Assembly: GCF_000422485.1 (NCBI RefSeq)
Contig: NZ_KE383856.1
Coordinates: forward strand, 18,568-82,567
Source of the DNA: Paenibacillus pasadenensis DSM 19293
Lineage (GTDB): Bacteria; Bacillota; Bacilli; Paenibacillales; Paenibacillaceae
Length of the DNA stretch: 64,000 nucleotides
Direction: 5' to 3'
Part shown: piece by piece, positions 32,868-41,562 of the stretch
How the letters are laid out: each line of letters opens with the position of its first letter
Position numbering within the stretch: the stretch's first letter is position 1
Notes under the pieces: generated by a model
Seen by the model: only the letters and a program-made list of their open reading frames with translations
Database searches by the model: none
What the model was told of the DNA's origin: nothing
Translations under genes and position numbers: made by a program

Positions 32868-33800
32868 CTAGTCCGCCTCCTTCCGTCGATTGAAGCCGTA
32901 TTGCAGCGCCGACAGCGCGAGCAGGATGAAAAACAGCACGTACGACATCGCCGAAGCGTAGCCGAGGTCGTTCTGGCGGAATCCGGTCTGCCAGATGTAC
33001 TGGATGACCGGCCTCGTCTTGTCGAGCGGGCCGCCGCCCGTCATGATGTAGATCTGCAGGAACACCTTGAACGAGGCGATGATCTGCAGCATCATGATCA
33101 TGCGGGTGATCGGGGCGAGCAGCGGCAGCGTGATGCGGCGGAAGATCTGGCCGTTCGTCGCGCCGTCGAGCCGCGCCGCCTCGTACAGCTCCTCCGGCAT
33201 CTCCTGCAGCGCCGAGAGGTACAGCACGAAGTTGAAGCCGACCGTCCACCAGAGCGTCAGCGCCGTGATCGCGATCCACGACAGCGACACCTCCGACAGC
33301 CAGAAGATCTCCTGCTCGGCCGGCAGCAGCCGGACCAGATGCAGGAGCGAGTTCAGCAGGCCCGTATAGGGCTGGAAGATGAACAGGCCGAGGAAGGAGG
33401 CGACGGCCACCGACATGACGCTCGGCATGAAAAAGGAAATGCGGTACAGCTTGCGCAGCCGCGAATGGCGGTTCGCGATCAGCGCGAGCCCGAGCGACAG
33501 CGCCAGCATGAGCGGCGTCGTGAGCAGCACGAAGATCGTCGAATGCCAGACCGACGCCCAGAACTCCGCATCCTGCATCAGCTTGCTGAAGTTGCCGAGG
33601 CCTACATATTCCATCTTGCGGATCAGCGTCCATTTGAAAAAGCTGATCTGCACGCCCTTGAGCATCGGCCATATCGTGAACAGCACATAAACGGCGAAAA
33701 AGGGCGCGAGGAACACGAACGCCTGCGCGCCCGCCCAGCGTCTTTTGCGCTTGGCGCCGGCAGGCGCCAGCTCCGCCTTCGCCCCTGGACCGATTGCCAC
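32868..33800 (-). CDS. sugar ABC transporter permease (MalF type)
   Basis: A 310-aa CUT1-type permease. A basic, Ala-rich N-terminus (KRKRRWAGAQ) is followed by the first helix (FVFLAPFFAVYVLFTIWPML) and six helices in all. EAA loop: LYEAARLDGATNGQIFRRIT near residue 207. GTG start at 33800 with GGAGGGGATGAAGA upstream. It lies 140 nt past the binding protein in the same direction. Confidence 0.9.
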   Translation of the reverse strand: MAIGPGAKAELAPAGAKRKRRWAGAQAFVFLAPFFAVYVLFTIWPMLKGVQISFFKWTLIRKMEYVGLGNFSKLMQDAEFWASVWHSTIFVLLTTPLMLALSLGLALIANRHSRLRKLYRISFFMPSVMSVAVASFLGLFIFQPYTGLLNSLLHLVRLLPAEQEIFWLSEVSLSWIAITALTLWWTVGFNFVLYLSALQEMPEELYEAARLDGATNGQIFRRITLPLLAPITRMIMMLQIIASFKVFLQIYIMTGGGPLDKTRPVIQYIWQTGFRQNDLGYASAMSYVLFFILLALSALQYGFNRRKEAD

Positions 33801-33939
33801 TCTTCATCCCCTCCTTGTGTGCGCGCATCCGGCGGGCGAGCCGGCCGAATGCCTGGACTCGCCCGCCGGATGCGGCCTTGAAACGCAGCTTCGCTTGCCG
33901 GCTGAGCCCGGACGGACCGGATCGCCCGCCGGCAGGCGG

Positions 33940-35256
33940 CTATTGCTTCAGCACCTTGTCGATTTCGGCCTGGATCTTCACGGCCGCGTCGGCAGGGCTC
34001 ATCTTGTTCGCCCACACCTCGTTCAGGAACTTGAACATCGCCAGGTCGCGGATCTGCCAGTTTTTCTCCGACGGCTTGTTGAAGGCGACGGTGCTCGCCA
34101 CGGAGACGTAGTCGCTCCGGTACGGCAGCGCCTTGAACTCCGCGCTGTCAAAGATGGCCGGCTTCGCCGGGATATGGCCCGCCTTCGCCCACAGGGCGCC
34201 TTTTTGCGCCAGGTAGTCGGCGAAGATCGCGGCCGCCTTGCGCTTCTCGGGATCCTCCTTTTTCGTGACCGGGAGGATGACGGTGTGGGAGTCGCCCCAG
34301 GTCGCTTCCTTGTCGAAGATTTTCGGAATCGGCATCGCGCCGAATTCCAGGCCCTTGGTCGATTCCCAGACGCCGGTCGTCCAGACGCCCGTCATGATGA
34401 TCGCCGCCGTGCCGCTCTGGAAGCTCTTCACGAAGTCCGGGTCGTTCAGGCGGATGACCTTGTGCTTGTGGAACAGGTCCTGCACGTACTGCATCGCCTG
34501 GACCGCCTTGCCGCTGTCCAGGGCGGCCGACTTCAGGTCGTCGCTGATGACGTCGTTGCCGCCGAGCTGATGGTACAGCGCCCACCAGAGGCGGAACACG
34601 TCGTCGTTGGCGCTCGGCAGCGCGAGCGGCATGGCGTTTTTCGGCAGCTTCTCCTTCAGCGCCGTCAGCAGCTGCACGAAGCCGTCGGCCGTATTGTCGA
34701 ACACCGGCTTGCCGTCCTCGCCGAGGAGCCCGGCTTCCTTCAGCAGCTTCTTGTTGTAGTACATGACGAACGGATGCGTGTCGATCGGCACGGCATAATG
34801 CTTGCCGTCCACAACCGTCGCGCCGAGGATGTTCGGGTTGAACGTCGACCAGTCGATGCCGGCCGCCTCGGCCGCGTCGTCCATGCTGGACACGACGCCC
34901 TGGTTGATCAGATCGGGCAGCCGGGACGTGTGGGAGATGCCGATGTCGGGACCGTTGCCGTTGCCGACCGCCGTAATCAGCTTCGTGTAATACTCGCCCC
35001 ACTCGAGCACCGTGTTCTCGACCTTGATGTCGGGATGCTCGCTGTTGAACGCGTCGATCATCGCCTGCATGTTGTCGCCGTCGCCGCCGCTGAACAGCGT
35101 CCACGACGACAGCGTCACCTTGCCGCCTTTTCCGTCGCCGCTGCCGCCCCCGTCGTCGCCGGTTCCTTGGCCGCCTTCATTGCCTCCGCTGCAGGCGCTC
35201 GCCGCCAGCGCGAGCGAGAGCAGCAGAGCGGTCGTCCATCTACGTCTTGAGTTCAT
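33940..35256 (-). CDS. sugar ABC transporter substrate-binding lipoprotein
   Basis: Family 1 extracellular solute-binding protein, 438 aa. Signal with lipobox AASAC (Cys near residue 22), Gly/Asp linker, then KVTLSSWTLFSGGDGDNMQA, NGPDIGISHTSRLPDL, IDTHPFVMYYNKKLLKEAGL and TGVWTTGVWESTKGLEFGAM. Captures a sugar or oligosaccharide of unknown identity for the two permeases downstream. ATG start at 35256 after AGGGAGG. Its promoter carries a perfect cre consensus on the -35 box, so CcpA repression during growth on preferred sugars is expected. Confidence 0.9.
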   Translation of the reverse strand: MNSRRRWTTALLLSLALAASACSGGNEGGQGTGDDGGGSGDGKGGKVTLSSWTLFSGGDGDNMQAMIDAFNSEHPDIKVENTVLEWGEYYTKLITAVGNGNGPDIGISHTSRLPDLINQGVVSSMDDAAEAAGIDWSTFNPNILGATVVDGKHYAVPIDTHPFVMYYNKKLLKEAGLLGEDGKPVFDNTADGFVQLLTALKEKLPKNAMPLALPSANDDVFRLWWALYHQLGGNDVISDDLKSAALDSGKAVQAMQYVQDLFHKHKVIRLNDPDFVKSFQSGTAAIIMTGVWTTGVWESTKGLEFGAMPIPKIFDKEATWGDSHTVILPVTKKEDPEKRKAAAIFADYLAQKGALWAKAGHIPAKPAIFDSAEFKALPYRSDYVSVASTVAFNKPSEKNWQIRDLAMFKFLNEVWANKMSPADAAVKIQAEIDKVLKQ

Positions 35257-35342
35257 GTCGAGCCTCCCTTTTCATCGTTCTTCCTCAAAGGCACAAGGAC
35301 AACAATTATGTTTTATTACACGAAATATGTACCTTTAAGCCG

Positions 35343-35379
35343 AATATAAAGCTGAAAACGGGCTTTGTCAACGCTTTCA
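35343..35379 (-). promoter_or_regulatory. sigma-A promoter overlapped by a CcpA cre site
   Basis: On the reverse strand TTGACA (35366-35371), a 17-bp spacer and TATATT (35343-35348) drive the sugar-importer operon. TGAAAGCGTTGACA (35366-35379) fits the cre consensus TGWNANCGNTNWCA at every position and covers the -35 box. Confidence 0.75.
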
Positions 35380-35405
35380 TGCGGAAATACGAAAATAAAT
35401 AAAAT

Positions 35406-35448
35406 AAAGAGGCCTATGCTACAGATATCTTGTAGCAAACGCCTCTTT
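35406..35448. terminator. symmetrical hairpin between sugar operon and TnpB element
   Basis: AAAGAGGC (35406-35413) pairs with GCCTCTTT (35441-35448) and, inside, GCTACA with TGTAGC. T-rich flanks on both strands would let it stop transcripts arriving from either side. It separates the sugar-operon promoter from the TnpB element. Confidence 0.6.
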
Positions 35449-35551
35449 ATCATTACAGCCGATTCATGGAAGGAGATGAACCGGCGGTTTTGGTGTTTTG
35501 GAGCGAACGTATGTGCTATAATATCAAAAAAACATCCAGGAGGTGTGTGGC

Positions 35552-36640
35552 ATGTTGGTGCATAAGGCGTACAAGTACCGGATCTACCCGTCAGAGTCGC
35601 AACAACAGCTCATCGGGCAGATGTTCGGCTGTTGCCGGTTTGTCTTCAATTATTTCCTGAGCCTGTGGAACGCACGGTATGAGGAAACCGGCAACGGGCT
35701 GTCCTACAATGCCTGTGCCACACAGCTGCCTGCCTTGAAAGGCGAGCATGAATGGCTCAAAGCGGTCGACAGCATTGCCTTGCAATCGGCCGTTCGACAC
35801 GTGGCGGACAGCTTTGACCGCTTTTTCAACCGTCAGAATCGACAGCCACGGTTCAAGAGCCGCAAAAATCCGGTGCAGAGCTATACCACTCGGCAGACGA
35901 ATGGCAACATTGCGGTGAACGGCAATCAGCTCAAACTGCCCAAGCTCGGCTGGATCCGCTTTGCGGCATCCAGACCGCTGGAAGGCCGCATCCTGTCGGC
36001 CACGGTCCGTCGGAATGCGGCAGGCAAATTCTTTGTCGCCATCGTCTGTGAGGTCGACGTCCAGCCCTTGCCGCAGGCGAATAAGACCGTCGGCATCGAC
36101 CTGGGGCTGAAGGAATTTGCCGTCTGCTCGGACGGCTTCCGTGTCGAGAACCCCAGGGCGTTCCGCCGCTACGAGCGCAAGCTGGCCATGTGGCAACGCC
36201 GCATGGCTCGCCGCACGAAGGACGGAGCCAACTGGAAGAAGGCCAAGCGCCAGGTGGCGCTCATCTACGAAAAGATGGCCCACGTTCGCCATGACTTCCT
36301 GCACAAGCTGACGACGAAGCTGGTTCGTGAAAACCAAACGATCCACATCGAAGGCTTGCGGGTGGAGAACATGCTGCAGAGCCCTCGTCTGGCCAAGTCG
36401 ATCGCCGATGCGTCCTGGAGCGAGTTTCGGCGACAGATAACCTACAAGTCGGAGTGGTATGGTCGCCAGCTGAAGGTGGCCGACTCCTTTGCGCCGACGA
36501 GTCAGACGTGCCACGTGTGCGGCCACGTTCACCCGGAGGTCAAGAACCTGTCCGTTCGGAAGTGGACCTGTCCCGTCTGCCAGACGCTGCATGATCGGGA
36601 CGAGAACGCCGCACACAACATCGAACAGATGGCTGTCTAA
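35552..36640 (+). CDS. tnpB: solitary TnpB (IS200/IS605 OrfB, IS1341 group)
   Basis: A 362-aa RNA-guided nuclease of the TnpB family, ancestor-type of Cas12. N-terminal KAYKYRIYPSESQQQLIGQM; RuvC acidic residues Asp183 (GIDLGLKEF), Glu267 (IEGLRVEN) and Asp350 (HDRDENAAHNI); zinc ribbon CHVCG...CPVC at about 325-345. All three catalytic residues are present, so it is potentially active. No Y1 transposase (TnpA) lies beside it, hence it is non-autonomous. ATG 35552 after AGGAGG; TATAAT at 35517-35522 is a probable -10. G+C and codon use are lower than the neighbours'. The guide RNA (omega RNA) should run out of the 3' end into 36641-36750. Confidence 0.92.
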   Translation: MLVHKAYKYRIYPSESQQQLIGQMFGCCRFVFNYFLSLWNARYEETGNGLSYNACATQLPALKGEHEWLKAVDSIALQSAVRHVADSFDRFFNRQNRQPRFKSRKNPVQSYTTRQTNGNIAVNGNQLKLPKLGWIRFAASRPLEGRILSATVRRNAAGKFFVAIVCEVDVQPLPQANKTVGIDLGLKEFAVCSDGFRVENPRAFRRYERKLAMWQRRMARRTKDGANWKKAKRQVALIYEKMAHVRHDFLHKLTTKLVRENQTIHIEGLRVENMLQSPRLAKSIADASWSEFRRQITYKSEWYGRQLKVADSFAPTSQTCHVCGHVHPEVKNLSVRKWTCPVCQTLHDRDENAAHNIEQMAV

Positions 36641-36750
36641 CGGCCTTGCCCTATGAACTGCGGGAACCGCAGGGATCGCTTGGTGAACTCTGCTTCGATA
36701 GAAGCAACTACCCAAGAATCCCCCGCCTCTTTAGGTGGAGGAGTGTTCAA
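36641..36750 (+). mobile_element. right end of the TnpB element, probable omega-RNA region
   Basis: The sequence after tnpB has the ending typical of IS200/IS605-type elements: a short hairpin GCCTCTTTAGGTGGAGG (36725-36741), then AGTGTTCAA. Upstream pairing parts (CTGCGGGAACCGCAG, 36659-36673) fit an omega-RNA scaffold. The element's right end falls at about 36747-36750, exactly on the stop codon of the convergent ArsR-type gene. The left end was not located with confidence (somewhere in 35455-35515). Confidence 0.6.
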
Positions 36751-37685
36751 TCCGGATCGGCAAGAACGTAATGCACTTTCATGACGATATCCTGCGGATA
36801 GTCGCCGAATTGACGCCCGAACAGGTTGATGCCGCCCTTGTGCAGCGCGTCGGACTTGATGCCGATCCGCAGCTTCAGATGGTGGCGGCCCTCCAGCGCC
36901 AGATCGGCGAGCGAGACGTCGGACACCTTGTCCATGTCGATCGTCGTCCGTTCCTTGTCGACGCGCCAGGTTTTGAGCAGGCCGTACTGCGTCGCCCAGT
37001 CGATCCACCAGTCGGGGTTCAGCTTGCCGCGCCGGTCGCCGAAATCTCCGGGACTCGTCCACGTGCCGATCTCGACGTCGTTGATCCAGAGCGTGATGTC
37101 CGAGGGCCAGTCGTTGTCGAAGTTCGGCGCCTCCGAGCACAGCTCCATGGAGAACTCGATCGCCTCGGGGCGGGCGCTTTTCGGCAGCTCGAGCGGCAGC
37201 AGGTAGTCCAGGTAGCCTTTGCGGAACCAGATGAGCTGCGCGCCGACATGGTTCGGGTGATAAAAGCTGGCCGGCTCGTCCTCGCGGATGAGCATGCCCT
37301 CGGCGCTGGCCTGGCCGCAGGTCGGATGCACCTCGCAGTTGCTGTACTGGCCGATCGGCAGCTCGACCTCGTAGACGGACACGTCGTCCTTGGACCAGTG
37401 GACCGATGTATTGAGCGTGATCAGGATGTCGTCGTAGCTGCGGCTGCATACCTTCATCGCGCCTCGCGTCGCCGGCAGCAGCTCGGTGTGGATGAGCTTG
37501 GCGGCTTCCAGCAGCTTCACGTGGTTGGCCACGGTCGATACCGGCAGCTGCAGCGCCTCCGAGATCTCGATGACGTTCAGGCTCTTCGCGTTCAGCAGCC
37601 GGAGGATGTCGACCCTGGCCCGGGTCGACAACGCATGCGCGATCTGCACCAGCCGATCGGGCTCATTGATGGTGATGTCCAGCAT
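36747..37685 (-). CDS. ArsR-type winged-helix regulator with C-terminal sensor domain
   Basis: A 312-aa regulator. Residues about 8-75 are an ArsR-like winged helix (ALSTRARVDILRLLNAKSLN, then ISEALQLPVSTVANHVKLLE). The remaining 230 residues are a large, probably beta-rich domain (GAQLIWFRKGYLDYLLPLEL, then SDITLWINDVEIGTWTSPGD, WWIDWATQYGLLKTWRVD). This pattern is common in Paenibacillus regulators near sugar importers; no metal-binding Cys pair typical of ArsR itself is seen. The ATG at 37685 is 9-11 nt after GGAGGAG. The stop codon coincides with the end of the TnpB element, so the original C-terminus may have been altered. Confidence 0.8.
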   Translation of the reverse strand: MLDITINEPDRLVQIAHALSTRARVDILRLLNAKSLNVIEISEALQLPVSTVANHVKLLEAAKLIHTELLPATRGAMKVCSRSYDDILITLNTSVHWSKDDVSVYEVELPIGQYSNCEVHPTCGQASAEGMLIREDEPASFYHPNHVGAQLIWFRKGYLDYLLPLELPKSARPEAIEFSMELCSEAPNFDNDWPSDITLWINDVEIGTWTSPGDFGDRRGKLNPDWWIDWATQYGLLKTWRVDKERTTIDMDKVSDVSLADLALEGRHHLKLRIGIKSDALHKGGINLFGRQFGDYPQDIVMKVHYVLADPD

Positions 37686-37805
37686 AGGGGCTCGGCTCCT
37701 CCGCTTCCGTCTTCATTCGGGATGATTCTTCCAAGCCCATTCATTTTACTATTCCGGCGTGAATCAAATCAAGATTCTTGGAATGAAAGCTCGAAGGGCA
37801 TGAAA

Positions 37806-38783
37806 TCACTCGAACAGCAGTCGAAGCGCGTCTTCGCCGAGACCTAGCGCCTGCAGCTCGTCGGCGAGCAGCGCCGCGAGGGCGGGGGAAAGTCCGTGAT
37901 GCTGGAGCAGGCGGATCGCCGCCAGCCTGGCATGACGCGGCGCTTGGCGCAGCCACGGCTCCAGCTCGCTTTCATCCGGGGATGTGTCGCGGCCGAGCGG
38001 AGGGAGCGTCCCGTTCCAGCCCGGCTCGGCAGGCTCGATGACGCCCAGGCTGTCGGTGGTCGGGATGGAGCGCCGCTCCGCCCGCTCCAGACGGACGGCC
38101 TGCAGGTTCGTCCAGCCGTCGGCCATCGCGCTGAGGCCGGCCTCCGCCAGGAATTGCTTGCGGAGCGCGCCGAGCCGGCTTTCCTCCTCGTCGCTCCTTC
38201 GCCATTGCGATTCGGCCTGCTCTCGGGCGGACTTCTCCTGGAAGCTTCTCCATTGCCGCTCATCGGCAAAAACGTTGTAGAACAGCGCCCAATCCTGCTC
38301 CCCGTAGGAGAGGAACTCCCTTAGATTGCGCGCGATGACGGTGCTCGGATCGTCGAATTCCATGGGCGACACACAGATGACCGGCGCTTGCTCCAGATCG
38401 GCCGAGCGGCCGAAGTCCGTCAGCAGCGCGAAGTGAATGCCGTCCATGCCCGTCGAGCCGAATACGACCGCATCGCAGGGCGTATTCGCATATCTGAAGC
38501 CGCCGGTCTGCAAGTAAAATCCGAAAAGGCCGTAAAAGGTCTCGGAGTCGCCGAGCGATTCGTTCCACCGCTGCAGCAGGCGCAGCGTCGGAGGCAGCGC
38601 GAGCGAGCCGAAGTTGATCGTAAGAGGCCGATAAAGCTCGGCTTCTTCCGGGCGGCCCGCAGCTGGCTCGGTGCTTGGAGGCGAGCCTGCTCCGCCTCGA
38701 GACAGCATGTTGCCTGCTCCGTCATGGAGGACAACGTTTGCGGACCGGAGTTTTGAGCTTATCCGGCGAGCCTTTGCTTTCAT
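37806..38783 (-). CDS. SUKH-like (SMI1/KNR4-type) protein
   Basis: A 325-aa cytoplasmic protein. The segment at about 95-165 (FRYANTPCDAVVFGSTGMDG, then HFALLTDFGRSADLEQAPVI and CVSPMEFDDPSTVIARNLREFL) resembles SMI1/KNR4 (SUKH) proteins, many of which are immunity proteins or general protein-binding modules. The C-terminal half has Glu/Arg-rich helices and no domain I know. Start ATG 38783 after AAGGAGGA. Stands alone, with no toxin gene beside it. Assignment tentative. Confidence 0.55.
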   Translation of the reverse strand: MKAKARRISSKLRSANVVLHDGAGNMLSRGGAGSPPSTEPAAGRPEEAELYRPLTINFGSLALPPTLRLLQRWNESLGDSETFYGLFGFYLQTGGFRYANTPCDAVVFGSTGMDGIHFALLTDFGRSADLEQAPVICVSPMEFDDPSTVIARNLREFLSYGEQDWALFYNVFADERQWRSFQEKSAREQAESQWRRSDEEESRLGALRKQFLAEAGLSAMADGWTNLQAVRLERAERRSIPTTDSLGVIEPAEPGWNGTLPPLGRDTSPDESELEPWLRQAPRHARLAAIRLLQHHGLSPALAALLADELQALGLGEDALRLLFE

Positions 38784-38838
38784 CGGCCTGGTTCCTCCTT
38801 GCGGTCATTTGTTTTTGGTTGATCGCCCGCCGTCGCTT

Positions 38839-40281
38839 TCAATAAATGCCGTCCTCCGCCCACTCCTGCGGAAGAGGGATGTCCGGCAGGCTCGGCAGGC
38901 GGAGCGCCCGCACCGCCTCCTGCAGATAGGACGGCCGGAACGCCGGCGGAGACGCCGCCTCCTGCATGGCTCTGCGCAGCGCCTCGCCGCGGTCCGGCGC
39001 GTCTGCGCCGGCCGCGCGGGCCGCCGGCTCGAGCCGGTCGAGCGTCGCGAGGTCGCGGCTCGACACGCTGGCATCCCAGCGGATGGAGCCGAGGACGGAG
39101 GCGACGACCTCGAGCGGAAAGCCGCTTTCCTCCCCGATCAGCACGGCGGCGGCTCCGGGATCGCGGCGCATGAGCGCATGGGCCCGCAGATGCGCCTTGA
39201 GATAGGCGACCGCAGCGGACTGCTGGGCCTCGGCCCAGCCGGCATCCGCCATGATGCCGGTCAGGTAGTCGCCGCCGCCGCTCTCTCCCTCCAAGGCGAC
39301 GCCCGCTCCGATCCTCCGCACCCACGTCAGATACGGCTCCCACAGCATCGCCGCCTCGGTCCGTCCGTCCAGCAGTCCGCCGAGGCAATCGGCCATCCGT
39401 CCGTGATGCAGCACCGGCGTGCCGTCGAGGCGGCCGCGCCGCAGCACTTCCTGCAGCCGGCGAGAGGCGCTGGAGCGCCCGACCGTCGAGATGAGCGAGG
39501 AGCCGAGCTGCTCCTCCCGGCGCATGCCGCTGCCGGCGCGGACGACGAGCGAGATGCCGGAGCCGCCCTCGCTCTTGCCGTCGAAGGCGAGCATCTGCGG
39601 CCGGAAGCGCGGCAGCAGCCGCCCGAGCTCGCGGCTCGCGGCGATCGGGTAGTCGCCGACGGAGGCGATCTGCACGCGTCCGGCGATCAGCTCCTCCACC
39701 AGCTCCATGCCGCTGTCGGCATGCCGCCAGGAGACGCGCCACCGCGCATGCGGCTCGAGCAGAGCCAGCTCCTCCTCGAACCAGCCGAGGCGCTTGACGA
39801 CGAGCGCGCTCCAGAGCAGGGCGGCGCCGCTCTGATAGCCGACCGTGATGAAGCGCTCTGTCCGCGCGGCAGCCGCGAACCCGGCAAAGCTCGGAAAAGT
39901 GCCGGCTGCCGGGGGCAGCTCCGCTCGGAGCGGACTTGAGGCCCCGTCGACGTCCGGGGACGGTACCGCCCCGGCAAACCGGCCGGCGTCCGGCGGCGGC
40001 CCCATCCCGGCAAACCGGCCGGCGTCCGGCGGCGGCCCCATCCCGGCAATCCGGTCGGCGTCCGGCGACGGCTCCGCCCCGGCAAACCGGCCGGCGTCCG
40101 TCCCGGCGAGCCCGCCGCGCGCGCGCACCCACTGCTCCAGCTGCGAGCGGTCGACCCACACCTCCTTGCCGAGCTTGACGACAGGCAGCTGCCGCTCCTT
40201 GCGCCAGCGGTCGATCGTAGCCCGGCTGACGCCGAGCAGCTGCATCGCTTCCTGAAGCGGAATCAGATTGAACGCTTGCAT
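38839..40281 (-). CDS. HTH-SsuA-like fusion regulator of sulfonate genes
   Basis: A 480-aa protein. Residues about 3-55 form an excisionase/MerR-type HTH_17 domain (FNLIPLQEAMQLLGVSRATI, then DRWRKERQLPVVKLGKEVWV). Residues about 63-115 hold four 12-residue repeats of the type DAGRFAGMGPPP. From about 130 on it looks like an NMT1/SsuA-type periplasmic binding domain (FITVGYQSGAALLWSALVVK, ELIAGRVQIASVGDYPIAAS, AAMLWEPYLTWV), but without a signal peptide, so it is cytoplasmic. It lies divergently beside ssuA, whose product has the parallel motifs ([41 protein letters not shown]). Inferred job: a one-component regulator sensing a sulfonate. ATG 40281 follows AAGGAGGAGA. Confidence 0.8.
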   Translation of the reverse strand: MQAFNLIPLQEAMQLLGVSRATIDRWRKERQLPVVKLGKEVWVDRSQLEQWVRARGGLAGTDAGRFAGAEPSPDADRIAGMGPPPDAGRFAGMGPPPDAGRFAGAVPSPDVDGASSPLRAELPPAAGTFPSFAGFAAAARTERFITVGYQSGAALLWSALVVKRLGWFEEELALLEPHARWRVSWRHADSGMELVEELIAGRVQIASVGDYPIAASRELGRLLPRFRPQMLAFDGKSEGGSGISLVVRAGSGMRREEQLGSSLISTVGRSSASRRLQEVLRRGRLDGTPVLHHGRMADCLGGLLDGRTEAAMLWEPYLTWVRRIGAGVALEGESGGGDYLTGIMADAGWAEAQQSAAVAYLKAHLRAHALMRRDPGAAAVLIGEESGFPLEVVASVLGSIRWDASVSSRDLATLDRLEPAARAAGADAPDRGEALRRAMQEAASPPAFRPSYLQEAVRALRLPSLPDIPLPQEWAEDGIY

Positions 40282-40477
40282 GGGCAGGTCTCCTCCTTGG
40301 GCAGCACATCGGCAGATGGTCGAGCGATCCATTTATCCAAGTTCACAGGTGGGAATTATATAAGATTCACTTTAGCGGACGGAGGTGCAAAGATCAATCC
40401 CCGCCGTGCCGCGGCATTCTCGTTGTTCCTCGTTTCTCCTCATTCGTCCTCGCAGCTCCTCTATTTCCCTCCTTTTA

Positions 40478-40506
40478 TTGACATCTTCTTATAGCGGTGA
40501 TAATTT
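40478..40506 (+). promoter_or_regulatory. putative promoter of the ssu operon
   Basis: TTGACA (40478-40483), 17-bp spacer and TAATTT (40501-40506). A second TTGACA-like box (40535-40540) sits just before the gene without a -10. The intergenic stretch 40282-40559 is AT-richer than its surroundings and is shared with the divergent regulator. Confidence 0.5.
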
Positions 40507-40559
40507 TCGATTATTCAAAGTTGATTAGTTGGAATTGACATCGGATGGAGTGGATGAAG

Positions 40560-41549
40560 ATGAGAGAACGATCATGGCGCCAAGCCGCCGGCCTGCTGCT
40601 GAGCGGGGCGCTTCTGCTGGCTGCCGCGGCATGCGGCAGCGCCGATGAGCCGGCGAGCGGTGGAAGCTCCGACCCGACCTCAAAAGGCGGCGTCATCCAT
40701 ATCGGCTACCAGAAGTACGGCAGCGTCAACCTGCTCAAGGGCAAGGGCGGGCTCGACGAGAAGCTGGCGGAGATCGGCTACAAGGCCGAATGGACGCTGT
40801 TCCCCGGCGGCCCGCAGCTGCTCGAGGCGATGAACGTCGGCAGCGTGGACATCGGCCACACCGGCGAGGCGCCGCCGATTTTCGCGCAGGCGGCCGGCAC
40901 GCCGCTCGTCTACCTGGCCCGCTCGCCCGCAAGTCCCAAGGCGGAGGCGATCCTCGTGCCGGAGAACTCCGAGGTCCAGTCCGTCGCCGACCTGAAGGGC
41001 AAGAAGGTCGCGCTCAACAAAGGCTCGAACGTGCATTACCTGCTCGTGAAGGCGCTGGAGCAGGCCGGCGTCCCGTACGGCGACATCGAGACGGTGTTCC
41101 TGCCGCCGGCAGACGCGAGGGCCGCGTTCGAGAGCGGCAGCGTCGACGCCTGGGTCATCTGGGAGCCGTTCTACTCGGCGGCGCAGCTCGCGACCAAGGC
41201 GAGGGTGCTCGCCGACGGGGAGGGCCTCGTCAAGAACTATGAGTTCGTGCTCGCCTCGCGCTCGTTCGCGGATAAGCATGCCGAGGCGGTAGAGGTCGTG
41301 CTGGACGCCTTGAAGGAAGCCGACGTGTGGGCGGAGGAGGATCCGAAGCGCGCGGCGGAGCTGCTGTCGCCGGAGCTCGGCATCGACGTGCCGTCCCTGG
41401 AGCAGGCGATGGGCCATCGCGCCTTCGGCATCGAGGAGATCGACGACGGGACGCTTGCCGAGCAGCAGCGCATCGCCGACGCGTTCCTGGAGCTGAAGCT
41501 CATCCCCGAGAAGCTCGACGTGAAGGAAGCCGCCTGGAAGAAGCCCTGA
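40560..41549 (+). CDS. ssuA: aliphatic sulfonate ABC transporter substrate-binding lipoprotein
   Basis: Captures alkanesulfonates outside the cell. 329 aa, signal with lipobox LAAAAC (Cys near 24), linker, then [60 protein letters not shown] and [17 protein letters not shown], typical of SsuA. Three ATGs are close (40545, 40554, 40560); the GGAG at 40547-40550 fits 40560 best. First gene of the ssuA-ssuD-ssuC-ssuB operon. Confidence 0.9.
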   Translation: MRERSWRQAAGLLLSGALLLAAAACGSADEPASGGSSDPTSKGGVIHIGYQKYGSVNLLKGKGGLDEKLAEIGYKAEWTLFPGGPQLLEAMNVGSVDIGHTGEAPPIFAQAAGTPLVYLARSPASPKAEAILVPENSEVQSVADLKGKKVALNKGSNVHYLLVKALEQAGVPYGDIETVFLPPADARAAFESGSVDAWVIWEPFYSAAQLATKARVLADGEGLVKNYEFVLASRSFADKHAEAVEVVLDALKEADVWAEEDPKRAAELLSPELGIDVPSLEQAMGHRAFGIEEIDDGTLAEQQRIADAFLELKLIPEKLDVKEAAWKKP

Positions 41550-41562
41550 GGAGGAGAAAACA

